A DNA stretch of 64,000 nucleotides from Argopecten irradians (taxonomy: Eukaryota; Mollusca; Bivalvia; Pectinida; Pectinidae), in contig NC_091143.1 in NCBI RefSeq assembly GCF_041381155.1, positions 28,521,331 through 28,585,330 of the forward strand. Direction: 5' to 3'. Both the position numbers and the translations under genes were made by a program. The notes below the pieces were generated by a model. The model was not told the origin of the DNA, ran no database searches, and worked only from the letters and a program-made list of their open reading frames with translations. This document shows, in pieces, positions 12,845 through 26,000 of this stretch (positions are counted from its first letter, which is position 1; each line of letters starts with the position of its first letter).

Positions 12845-13161
12845 CATCCTCGATACTCCAGGGGTTACCATAACTGATGTTATATCCACCCCTGGACTAT
12901 CTCGTAGTAAAATTGAAGGCAGTTCAGAAGAAAATTTCTGACCAATCACAGGCCTGCAAAGATTTCCTTTGAAGACTACAGAGAGAGCGACGCCTAACAT
13001 CTAAGCCACACAGTCAACCACAGTGTACTGTTATACGGCTCTTTTGATGTAAATCAACGACCTACATTACCTGTTCTGTCCGGTTGCCTCCAGTTTCGCT
13101 ATGAGATAGTCCAGGGGTGTAGAGATCGTATGTGATCGGAACCCCTAGAGTATCGAGGATG
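12845..13161. mobile_element. Palindromic MITE, CATCCTCGATACTCC family, copy 2 (317 bp)
   Basis: Ends are CATCCTCGATACTCCAGGGG and the inverse 'agagtatcgaggatg'. There is an exact 9-bp target duplication GGCTAAAAT at 12836-12844 and 13162-13170. The interior is about 85% the same as copy 5 at 35099. No ORF. Confidence 0.88.
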
Positions 13162-14082
13162 GGCTAAAATATGCTATAATCCTCTCATAAACAACTTGAG
13201 AATGATATTGGATGTGTGATATACTGGGATTGAAGGCTGCAAATTTCGTTCAATTAAATGACCTTGACCAAGGATTTAAAAGTCCTTGCCTTGACATTCT
13301 TTCTATTTCATAAGAAATTATATTTGATATATCAACACCATTTTTACCGACTTTACCCTTCATTTGCCCGACTCTCCACTTTTATCTTCACTGTCAATAT
13401 AGATTACACAGGGAATCTTGCATTTAATTGGTGTTACAACCTCACATGAGGTCATTGATTTAAATTTTCTGATACAATTATTGTTCTAAGAAAATTTTGT
13501 TTCGGAAGTGTCTAATGGAAGAAAATGCAATCCAAGATTTTAAAAATATCTATAAATCTTCTAAAATTGACAATGGACAATTTTATGTTTTGATGGGGTA
13601 ATAAGCTACCAGACACCAGTGAACTGCGTTGAACGACTATGTCGCCATAACAATTCGAAATTAAGGCGGCCGGCGACAGCAGTATCTAAGGGAGACAACT
13701 CCTCCTTTCCTCTGCGTTATACAGGTATTGCATCTTTTGTAGCCGTGGGAAATCTCAGGTAAATACGCACCACATCAGTTAATGGAGATGAACTCCCGTA
13801 GCGCTGGCGCTATTGATTGGGCCCAATATATGCAAACGACAGCAGCTGTCCTAGTGTTCAGACCCACCCAGGTTTTATCTGCTCGACTTACGCCATATCT
13901 GTATCAGCCTTACGTTTTCTACACACAAGATACGTATCCCTCCGTCACAATAGATATACACATGATCGATCGCAGGTGTACAGATATATGACGGAAGAGG
14001 CCTTACCTGGAAAATTTTATGGTCGTGATTCGGGGTCAGGGATCAGCTCGCGCTCGATAATCAGGCAGTAACGAGGAACATC

Positions 14083-17000
14083 ATGGCGAAGGACAGGTGA
14101 GTGTTTCATGCTTTTTATCAGGTTGACGGACGGTTGGAATGAAAAATATTTACTTTTAATATGAGTTTATTCTGACATTTTTATTTTGTAAAAAAGTTTC
14201 ACCTGTGTTGCGTTGACATTGTCATTCGACGTTAGACGGCGGTATCCTATAGAGGGAATACGCCCTCTGTCATGTGTCGATTTACACAACAATAACAACA
14301 GGGATACGCATTCCTTTTGGCTAGGACACGAATAGCTATTGTATCTGATGTCGTGTCTTAAGGTTGCTATAGAAAGTTTGTACTGGTTAAGTATTAGTTC
14401 TCTATGTCACTTCAATTTGCTATCGCGTCAGTGGTTGATTAGGTACATTTGGGGCCAAATCAGTATTTTCCCAATTTTATCTATGTATGTATTTTCCCTA
14501 ATAAAAAACTCTGAAATCTACATGTTCCAGAAAGATGAAATGTAGTGTTTGCCCAATTTAAAATGTACACGCACTGAAATTATTGAGTGAGAAAATACAA
14601 CGTACATATTTTATATATTGAAATATTATATATGCATGTATCTTATTTTGCATCATTACTTATTGGTCATAAGTTCATTATTCTTTCAAAGAACAAACAT
14701 GTTTATTAATACATATAAGGATGTGCATGTACTACAATATGTCTGAATATACAGGCTAATTCCAACAATTCCATGGTCCCATTGCATTCGCTTTTATGCT
14801 AAACTTGACGGACGGTTAGCGTATTCCGTCATTTAAATTTTTTGCCTTGTTATACGAATTGCCACTTCTTGACAACTAACATAGCAGAAGTCCATAATTG
14901 CATTTTAATGGAATGTGACATTGTAATTTATACATGAATAGCCATACTATATAGACCACGTGCGTCCTCTAATACACACCTTTATGTCGCTATGGGTGGC
15001 AACGAAACGTTAATAATTTTTAGTTTAGACAAATGGATCAGGGAAAAGTTATTACAACTTATAAAAGCCATCTCCTAACATACAATGACGAAATATAATA
15101 TGATATAAGAGACAATAGACATAGATAATATTGATTACATTAAATACAAACATTACATTTTCATAAAATCAAAATCTTTTACTGGACTTAATAAAATGAT
15201 GCACGATGTATCGATGTGGTCTTGGATATTGCGCACATTTGTGTTGAACATTAATGATCAATATAAAATAAAACCACCACAACCTTATCACTGCTTCAGA
15301 ATAAGAGAGGGTGTCATATATAAGTTTTCATCAGATGGCGCAGTGGATAGTGTGCCCATATATGTATCTTAATTGGCTAGCTGGGACTGAATCCATAGCC
15401 ACTTGACCGATCGGATTTGAAAAAATATAACTCGGTAAAATGTGAAAGTCAACTCAAACTTACTGATAATTGGTATAAGAATGTCTCCATGAAAGCTAGA
15501 ATGAAGAAAGGAAGGGATTGACAATAAACACATCTGAGTTTAAGCATTAAACATCTTGAAAATTTAGAAATAATTATATACTAGCTACAATCACCTGGTC
15601 CGAGAAACAGTTATTTTAAATAGCATTGGCTATGTTGGAGAGACACTTATGAGAAATATTCTAATCAATGACGAGTTGTAACATAAGGGGGGGGGTCATG
15701 ATTATGATAACATTGTATCAATGTCTCAACACAGAACGTTAACGAATTCTTTGCTAACCGTTTTTTTCATGGACAAAGGTTAGGTCAACATCCTTCAGTA
15801 TGGGTCATACCGGGTCACTGTGTCCAGTCATCTTAATCCGGACATGTAGAGCGTGACGTCCAACTTCAAATGTCGACCGATTGTTTTGACGCGAGCTTGA
15901 AAAATTATGACAAATGGATACTAATAATTGTTTTATCTCCTAGTATAAAAGAAAACAATGATGGATGTGTTGATGCATCCTCGATAATCCAGACGTTACT
16001 ATGGCTGACGTTGTGAATAACGCAGTAATAGTAACCCCTAGAGTATCGAGGATGATTATGGTGAAATATCATATACGGCCAAAATGTTTTCGAAAACAAA
16101 CTGGATTTAACAAACGGCGGGAAAGATACTAAAAGAAACCAATTTCAATTGCTTTTATTCTAATTTTAAGAATATCGCTCACGCCGCAACCGTACATATG
16201 GTGTAGCTACTGTTGTATCTGAAAAGACATATACTTCTGACGACTTTTCGACAGCAGCAACCTCGAGGCCGTTAACCCTCAAACAAAGGATAATATTTAT
16301 GCATAAACTTGTGTTATGGTAATTAATAAGGTAATATGAATTTCATAAAAATATGTTATCTAATTTATTCATCAAAGATAATGAGTTGCAGTTCTTTGTC
16401 TCGGGAAACATAAGAAGGCACTGTAGTATGAAAATGGAGACGTGTGCTGGAGAATGATGGCGAGAGTGATTCAAAAAATACCAAAATAATATCTAGTAGC
16501 TTTATTAGTTTTCATTTCCATAGAAAGTTAATTATCTTGCCTAGAGCGTGTAATAATGCTTTATTTAGTGCTTGATTCACGTCGCCATGACATCGATACA
16601 CGAGTCTGGAATAAACAGATGAGAAACATCATATTGTTTTATATTGTCAGTGGGCGATTTCGGGAAAGTCTGGTTAGCTTGTTTTGAAGTAGGCACATAA
16701 GAAATGTACGCGCGTAATATCTTAAATCGGTTATATGTATTTTGTAAAGCTAGAGCGCTATAAAATCACATGTATATTTACATCATTTCTCCTTGTAAAA
16801 TATCAACACGGTCAGTAAAAGATAAAACAAAAATATTTCGAGGCCGTTTATTAATTAAAGGCCCACTACCTTTCCGGAGCAAAATTTAAAGGTTTCTTAA
16901 AACATTAATAACAAAAGAAAACATATATCGATGGCTTAAGATGAGGTTACAACACCAAACATATGCAAGATTTCCTGTCTAATATACGATAACAGTGGAG

Positions 17001-20000
17001 ATTCATTTCGCTGTTTTGCCGTCTGGCGCAGTGATAGTCAACTACCGCGCGGCATTTAGGACGACGGCGGGAAACATAAAACGACCCGCGTTATGAAAAT
17101 TAACATTTTATTTATTTTATTAAACAGTTCTGAAGGTGATGATAAGTGTGCTAGTAAACGTATAGTTAATAACTTCTGCGACTCTACAAAATTATTGATC
17201 TCGTTTTACATTCCCATTTTAAAAATTAAAAGCCGTTTCGGAAAGGTAGTGGCCCTTTAAGGTCACGTTGATTTGATAAATAATACGGGTTTTCAAATCT
17301 ATTACCCAATAAATACAAAACGACCGACCCCATATCGGATGTGCTTGCAAATGAATTGGATCAACAACACTTAGATGACTGTGCAGATGAATTAATATTT
17401 CAGATTGTAGAAATATACCCAACGACCGACAACCACTCCCCGGGGGCAGGTGATAATGGTTTATACTGGTGTTTCACTTCACTCCTCCCGCAACACGTTC
17501 CAACAACTCGGAAGCAGACGTCATTGTCCTGCCTACTATGTTATGAATAGTTGATGAGAACAGGGCTATAAGTCAAAGCCACGAGATTGGATTTTAAAAT
17601 GTGTATCATACTGTAGGATGACTGTATCACAGGGGCCTACATATGGTGATTTTTCTCTGGGTACTCTGGCTTTCCTCCACTTAATGCTTAATTAAACAAT
17701 CAAACGAAACCCTGTATACAATGTGTTTCATGAGTGTATACTATATGTATGTTTTTGGAGGGTGAACTCCTCAATGTTATAAATCTATAACCATGGGGAT
17801 ATTTCAATAAACACTTATCAGATTAATACCTTATATAATTTCAGAACACTTTTGTTTCTCAATTAAATTGTTTTCAGTAACTTTTTTAGGCAGCCGATGC
17901 CGTAGATTTGCATGTACAAAAATGTAAGTAACGTTATCTATCTACATTCTATGTTATCTCTTCTTGTCTCCCACTTCTAATGACTCATCTAGATCAAACT
18001 ATATGTATCTAGTGTCTGCAAGCAAGGGTGGTAACATGGAAATCATTCATGATATCATAGAGAGTTTCATCATGTGATGCCGGATGTTACTTTTCTAAGA
18101 GATGTTCAACATGACTTGTTCGTTACGTACTTCGGAGGTTCAAATCTAGAGGTGTTCAATATGATTTGTTCGTTACGTATTTAAGAGGTTCAAATCTAGA
18201 GATGTTCCATGTGTGTGTTGTCCGTTACGTACTCAAGAGGTTCAAATCTAGAGATGTTCCATGTGTGTTGTCCGTTACGTACTCAAGAGGTTCAAATCTA
18301 GAAATGTTCCATGTGTATTGTCCGTTACGTACTCAAGAGGTTCAAATCTAGAGATGTTCAATGTGAGTTGTCCGTTACGTATTTAAGAGGTTCAAATCTA
18401 GATTTTTCAATGTGTGTTGCCCGTTATGTATTTAAGAGGTTCAAATCTAGATTTTTCAATGTGTGTTGTCCGTTACGTATTTAAGAGGTTCAAATCTAGA
18501 TTTTCAATGTGAGTTTTAGAGGTTCAAATGTGTGTTGTCCGTTACGTACTCAAAGAGGTTAAAATCTAGATTTTCAATGTGTCAATTTGTCCGTTACGTA
18601 TTTAAGAGGTTCAAATCTAGATTTGGTTCAATGTGTGTTGTCCGTTATGTACTCAAAAGGTACAAGTCTAGAGATACGTACGCTAGAGTTTCAAATCTAG
18701 GGATGTTCAATGTGTGTTGTCATTTATGTACTCAAGAGGTTCAAATCTAGATATACGTACTCAAGTGGTTCAACTCTAGATATGTTCAATTTGTGTTGTC
18801 CGTTACGTACTCAAGGGGTTCAAATCTAGGGATGTTCAATGTGTGTTGTCATTTATGTACTCAAGAGGTTCAAATCTAGAGATACGTACTAAAGTGGTTC
18901 AAATCTAAATATGTTCAATTTGTGTTGTTCGTTACGTACTCAAGGGGTTCAAATCTAGGGATGTCCAATGTGTGTTGCCGGTTTCAATTTGGCTTCTATC
19001 ACTGACGTTATATCCACGTTAGCCCGAGATACTCTAGCCCTGACACCAGACTTAGACATTATGACAGATAGATGTCTGGTGTATGGTCAGAGCGCAGTGC
19101 TATATAAAAAGATGGAACTCACCGACACCGTTTGGTATCGGGCCAGGTCATCAGGTCACCAAAACCAGACATCTATCTGTCATAAAGTTTAAGTCTGGTG
19201 TCAGGGCCAGAGTATCTCGAGCTATATTCACGTCAGTGATAGTAACCCCTCGTTATCGAGGATGCACTTTATCTAGAGATATTCAATACATGTTTGATGC
19301 TCAGTAATAATTTCGAAAAGATTCAATGTCCAAGATTGCCACCAGGGCCCACTTCATGTTTTCAAATTTGGTCTGATGTTAATTGTATATAAAATGTGAT
19401 ATCCGCATTATAATTGGTTTCGATAATTCAATATACAAAAAAATTATACACTGTATCATGTTCGTTTTCTCGATACGTTTATGTTCAAGAGTTCCTTATC
19501 TGTTGCATTATTGGTCTAGATATGTTCAATATATACCGTTATGTTAATATCAAGAGACGTTCAAGATATGATGTCCATTATTCACATCTTTAAGCTTATA
19601 CTGACTGGCACTAGACTGCACGTTATATTTGTGATGTTCGTTACCAGATATTCAGCATGTGCTGTACGGAAACTTGTCGAGAAATGCTCAATGAGTTCAC
19701 TCCATATAACGTAACGTTAACCCTTGACCCGATTTCCGTAACACACAACTTCTTCAGAAATATTTGATATAAAATTTCCTGAATATTGTGTAGCGTGTTG
19801 GTTGCTAATGTGTGTAAGTACCCTTCATCAACTGATGAATGGTTCTTAGCTCATATTCTGTAAATAAATACTCGGGCCATAATGATAAATACGATACTCT
19901 TGTATTGACACATAGAGAAGATAAATCAATAATCTGGGTATGAAGCCAGCCACACACCTGAAGAACTATAATGATAGAGCATCGATTTGTAAGAAAATTA

Positions 20001-23000
20001 ATCCGCTCCTGCTGTGAAACATTTCTCCAGGAACGAGTTCTACCAACAATTCGGACGTAAATCAAATCATTTAGAATTGCCAAGTAACTGTGTTAAGCTT
20101 AATATATAGATGACGTTTTATATACATATGATCGTCATATCAAGTTCAAAGAACGTCATACATGTAAGACATTGTTTCCTATGATGTCGAAATCACGCGA
20201 TAGATAACGTCATATGGCGGTGTTTCTGTGGTGCTAAGGAGATATAATAGCTAACGTCATATGACGATGTGTTCCTGTGATGTTAGGGACACACAATTGC
20301 TAACGCCAAATGGCGGTGTGTTCCGGTAAGGTTAGGACTACACATTAGCTAACGTCATATGACGACGTTTCGTGTTTCTGTGATGTTCGAAGGGGACACA
20401 CAATTGCTAACGCCATATGGCGGTGTGTTCCGGTAAGGTAAGGACTACACATTAGCTAACGTCATATGACGACGTGTTTCTGTGATGTTAGGGACACACA
20501 ATTGCTAACGCCATATGGCGGTGTGTTCCGGTAAGGTAAGGACTACACATTAGCTAACGTCATATGGCATTGTGTTCCCGTGATGGCCGCACAGTAACTA
20601 AAGTCATATTACGGTGTGTTCCTTCGATGTCGGAACACACAATAACTAACGCCAAATGGTAGTGAGTTACTGTGATGTTTTGTGCCGTGCAATAGCTAAC
20701 GTCATATGGCGGTGTGTACCGGTGAGATTTGGACCAAACAATAAACTAACGTCATATGGCGGTATGTTCCTAAGATGTTTGGATCACTCAACAAAAACGT
20801 CATATGGCGGTGTATTCCCGTGGGCACATATAACGACTATGGTTATATATGACGACATTTTTTCCTGCGGCAGTCACACAATAGTAACAAATAACAGCAA
20901 AACTAACATGGCGGATATTTCAACGTGATGTTGGAATCAGACCACAATTGATGTCTGAAATATAATTATTTCAGTTTGATACTGGGATTACACAATAGAC
21001 ACACGCTAATACTTCTCATGGGTGATCGGGCCACAATGCCATATCCTGGTTATGTTGAATACATTATACCAACGTCATATGGCGATATTTTATAAATGGC
21101 CATGATACTATTATCACAATGCCCATTATAAATTATTGATATGTACACAGATTGATAATCTAGCTACGTCCTGTGTGACCTCGCCGAGATCGTTATCATC
21201 ACATGATAATAGTCCGTATCCGTACCGCACCCTTCATCACTTAACGGTTCATTTAGATATGTTCATAAAATTTCGATTGCATTTTAATGCTGTGACCAAT
21301 AGCAATGTGAGCATGAAGCTCAGGCAGTATTTTTAAATGAAAGCAATAAAGAAATTAATGAATACATGTAAATAAATAAAGGCATTGCTGATTGCATAAA
21401 GCTTAAATGTTACAGTTACTTATTTTAATGCTGTGACCAATAGCAATGTGAACATGAAGCTCAGGCAGTATTTTTAAATGAAAGCAATAAAGAAATTAAT
21501 GAATACATGTAAATAAATAAAGGCATTGCTGATTGCATAAAGCTTAAATGTTACAGTTAAGCTTTAGATAATAGGACATAATCGTATTACGAATCCGTGC
21601 ATCTGAGGCCTGCCATGTGGTAAAAATGGGTTTAATATCCAAATAGAATATGTAAATTTATATCATCAGTAACAAAATAATTTGTCCGTGCCCGAGGGTG
21701 GGAGGTGTTCCAATTTAGCCCCATCTTGCTGTATATGATGGTTTTGTGTTCTGTAATGGTGTAAGTTAGGGAGACGAACTTGTCCTTTATCTCTTCTAAA
21801 ATTCCTTTTTTAAATCAACCGTATGCGATATGACTTGTAGCGGTGAGATAACGTTGCAATCTAGAATACCTGTTATCTACAGAAATATTAGTCATTTGTT
21901 TTACCTGACAGCGAATTTGCATACATTATCATTCTTCATATTAGGTACATGTATTTTTTGCTTTACTCCGTAACGTCTCGTGATTTTTGTAAGTGTACCA
22001 ATTGTTTTATTACACGTATCAGTCACTGTTTAATCTGTAAAACAGAAACTATAATTCCGTAGTGTTATAATACTGACAATATTAAACCTATCTTCATCGA
22101 GATTATTTCGTCTGATACGACTTTTAAAAATAATTCAACGGAATTCTTGTCACATTTGAATTTATCTATGAGAACTTTGTCCAATTGTTGCAATATCCAT
22201 CTACTTGTACTTCGAAATTATTGTTGGAAAGCGTAATATCATTATATCGATGTTCATACGGAATTACGGAGTAGATAATGAACATAGAATTTTAAATCGA
22301 TTGGTGTGATATGGTTGTTAAGAAAAAATCTTTAACTAAATATTCCACGCCGTCTAGATTTTCGTATAGATCTCCTGTTGAAATAAAAACAAATGACATA
22401 TTTCTTGGTTTTTTTACCTTAATACATTTAGCCACGGATCTCTATGAACTATAATCATCGTAAAAACTTCCGAACGAAAGTAAAGTACATATTTAGGCGG
22501 GTTAAACTGAGGTCTGTATCCAGACTTTAAAATTTGCCAGCCAACTTCGGTAGTTAAACATTAACGACTTATTTACTAGACATGTTGTGTATTAATTTGC
22601 TTCGTTTTGACATTTCACAACATTTCTCGTTCAAAAGAGATTCGCTTTGTCTGAGGAGGAGGACACTTACATGTAAATTAGGCAATATTCTCCCGTCGTA
22701 TCCCAGAAGTGAAAATATGTCGGTCCCTTCAGCGAGATAACATCGGGTGGTAGCTGAAAGATGTTTGTGGAGTTTCTCTACTGAAACAAAAACTTTCTAT
22801 AAGCAGTGAAATTAAAAAGCAATTGGTCAGGTATAGGTAAGCTAGATCATAGATATCTACCCACTTATTGTCGGTTACTATAATTCATATTAAAAACTGT
22901 ACTAACCTTGTAGACAAATAAATAATATCTATACCGTCCAAACAATTGCGCTGTATAGTACTTTTAAATGTGATTGCAATAAGGGCATATTGTTTTCCCG

Positions 23001-26000
23001 TCAGTTTGAAAATATCATTTTTACAATTTTCATCTTAGATATTTACCGACTTATACAAATTATATATAATGTATCCCAACTTCCATAGTATACCGTCACC
23101 CCAAGCCAATAAAGAATTTGTGGCTCCTGAAAAGCACAGAAAAAAAGTAGTGCATGTCTTTTTCGCTGTTCCTAGGATAGTTGTTAGCTAAGAGGACACG
23201 TTGGTTTTACCATGGTTAGAAAATATTGTCTCTAAAAACATATCAAACCTGATCATAACGACTTTATAAAAGCTGTGTAGTTTTGATGTATTTGTGATTT
23301 GCCTGATGACATACACTGTGGTACAGAGTTTGGAAAGTACATTATATAAGTAACTTAATGCGGAGTTTAGGTATTATACATATATCCCAACAGGATTGAT
23401 TTCCCGGCGGATATATTAAAAGGCTGTCGCCGAGATCAATCGCCTCCCTACATGTACATGATGTATATCTTAAGTATACACATGATCGATGTTTTGCATG
23501 ACCAGATCTAGGTGTAGACTAGTGTGGAAACTGATACAGTTAAGAAACTCATCCATGATATTTATATTTCCGTGTCCATGTATCCATATATATCGAGGCC
23601 GCGGTGGTGCATGGACTCGACATAATATTTATTATCTTCCACCTATATTTTGGTCGCGAGTTCTAAGTTCCTGGGCTCCAGTTTCAGTGTCCAGCGCCAG
23701 GAAAACTAAAAAAAAAACTTCGTTGGCCACTCGCTTGACATAAGTATATCGTACATTTACACAAATGATATAAAATTATAAAATGCTGACAATTTTATAA
23801 TAGCATAGACTTTTCTATTTTATATATAAAGATATAATGATAACAGATGTGTAGTATAATTAATGATTAACGAATTACAAATTGTATGTGTACACACACA
23901 CAAACAAAAGTGAAGAATGGTAATTAATTAACAATTTAAAAATTGAACAGCAACACATCGTTATTATTTTATGAACTTAAAATCCTTTTCATTAAAAAAA
24001 CCCACATCGCTATGGCTGTTGAGAAGGTAAACCCAGTACCGATTATTTAGTAAGAATGTTATTTAGATTATCTATGCATACGATAACTTGTTTTAAAAAG
24101 ATATGATATCATTTCTTCGAACACAATCATTACCCGGAACACTTGACGGCGAGTATCTCAAAATCTAGATAATGTTTAGATATAGACCTATTGCATCCTC
24201 AAAGTAAACAAGGTTTCTATTAAAATGTAAAATTGGTGCATGTACAGGCCGCGAAAGTTTTTGTTTTTCAACTATGATATATAACCCGTCAGCATTACTA
24301 TTTCACATTTGATGTACTACACATATATATTTTACACGAATGAAAGTTGATAAAAAGTATATATTGGATTGTCCTTTTCCAATGAAAAAGAAACTTTTTT
24401 AAAATTTCGATAATTCCTCCAACTTTGTTAAAATGAATGGCCTTGACTTTCATTCAGGGTCACAGGATCAAGTAGATTAAAATCTTGAAACCGCTTCTTG
24501 CCAATAACTAAGAGGCAAAAAGGCTTAACATTTTCAACTTGAAAGTTATTTAGTATATACAATATCTTTATTGTAAGTCAAAGAAAAGGTGAACATTTTT
24601 AGCCCAGTTGGTGTTTTGTATTTTATCCAAACATGTTTTTCTATAACTCTGTACTTCTATCAATAGTCAGATGACCGTTCAGGCCCATCATGCCTCTTGT
24701 TTTTATATATTTACCTCTACTTATATTCAACTTTTACATTTTCTTACATTTCCAGTTTCTGTACCCGACTGTATGAGGCAGTGAGCGGATTATGTATGGA
24801 GTGTATTATAGCCGTGTTGGTTGTACTGGACGGCCTAGCAATCACAGCAGAATTGTTAATTCGACTAGACATTTTACAGGGTATGTACATGTATTTATTG
24901 ACCTAGTTCTGAACTAATTGGAGGCAATTTTCGATACATTAGCACATATTTATCACTTTATAAAATGACCTGTGTAAATTCGTGAAGTTGCTCACAATGA
25001 ATGCTTTACAAGTTGTGCTAAATTTCACTAATTATCCCGGGTCCCAGTTACCGTGCCGGGTACACATTCCCTAGCATAACCTGACAAGGGTCTTTGCGAT
25101 TCTATACAATATAAAGTATGGGTTAAGACTCATGTCAGTTAATGTCGAAGTGGAATAAAATCTTAAATCGCATGGTCCACATTCGTTGAAATATCGACTT
25201 TATTACACTCATCTTAAGAATAATGTTAAGAACCATCTATTCTTCTAAAAATGCAATAAAACGATATCAAACAGAAAAATACATTCAAATAAATGTAAGA
25301 ATTATGGGTAAACCCGATAAAGTAATAATTGAAGATTATTGAGTTGATATATGAAAAACCAATGTTTCTATGAAAAGTATGAAGAGTAATATACTGTACT
25401 AGTACTGTTTCCTCGATGTCAAAAGTCATGTAAAATATCGGGATGAAAATTAAATTGTTTGATGATATGGTAATGATACTAGTAGAATCCATATACATGC
25501 ACAGTGTATCAAACCAACATTTGAAGGTGTACGCCAAGGGGATGCCATTGGGTCCCAATTTTTAACCGGTAGACAAAAGTTGTTGTCAGAAAAATATTTT
25601 ATTTGTTTTTCGGAAATTGATAAAGGATGTTTGATATCTTTACTACCAAGAAGTTGTAATATTATCAGTAGACACCTACGATTACGTATCGCTATCACCT
25701 GTTCAGGGTTATGATAACATGCGTTAACATGCTGAAGTCTTTTCATCTGTTCGCTCAGTATTCGCTCAGTTGACATCATTGGTAATCTAAGGCTAGCTTA
25801 TGGAGATGTATTAAAGTTTCTTCAAACAATGACATAGTGTACTCCTAACGCGTACTATGGACTTCCGGTTGCTTAAAATGATATATATACAGTCATTTCA
25901 TTAATGTTGAAATCCTTTCCGTTGCTAAGGGTGACATGATCTGTCTTACCGTATTTGTTATGTATTCCCTTGCCTACTCCTTCTCCCTCAGGTCAAAGGC

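Larger units (their letters stand above)
9801..14082. other. Intergenic region between STOML2 and HVCN1
   Basis: No convincing gene. It contains the hairpin at 10105, a poly-T tract near 11219-11240, a TTAA MITE at 11949, a palindromic MITE at 12845, and from about 13600 a locally GC-richer stretch ('ggcggccggcgacagcag', 'gggagacaactcctcc') just upstream of the HVCN1 start. That stretch is probably promoter and 5' UTR. The short open frames at 13258-14071 lack protein character. Confidence 0.6.
14097..24755 (+). other. HVCN1: HVCN1 intron 1 (10.66 kb)
   Basis: This is the intron predicted from donor gtgagt at 14097 and acceptor tttccag at 24755. It contains MITEs at 15976, 16859 and 18993, the arrays at 18085 and 20090, and a 141-bp duplication at 21281. 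No other coding exon was seen. The 14-nt first exon and exon 2 share matching phase (2+1), which supports direct splicing, but an extra noncoding or alternative exon cannot be excluded. Confidence 0.6.
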
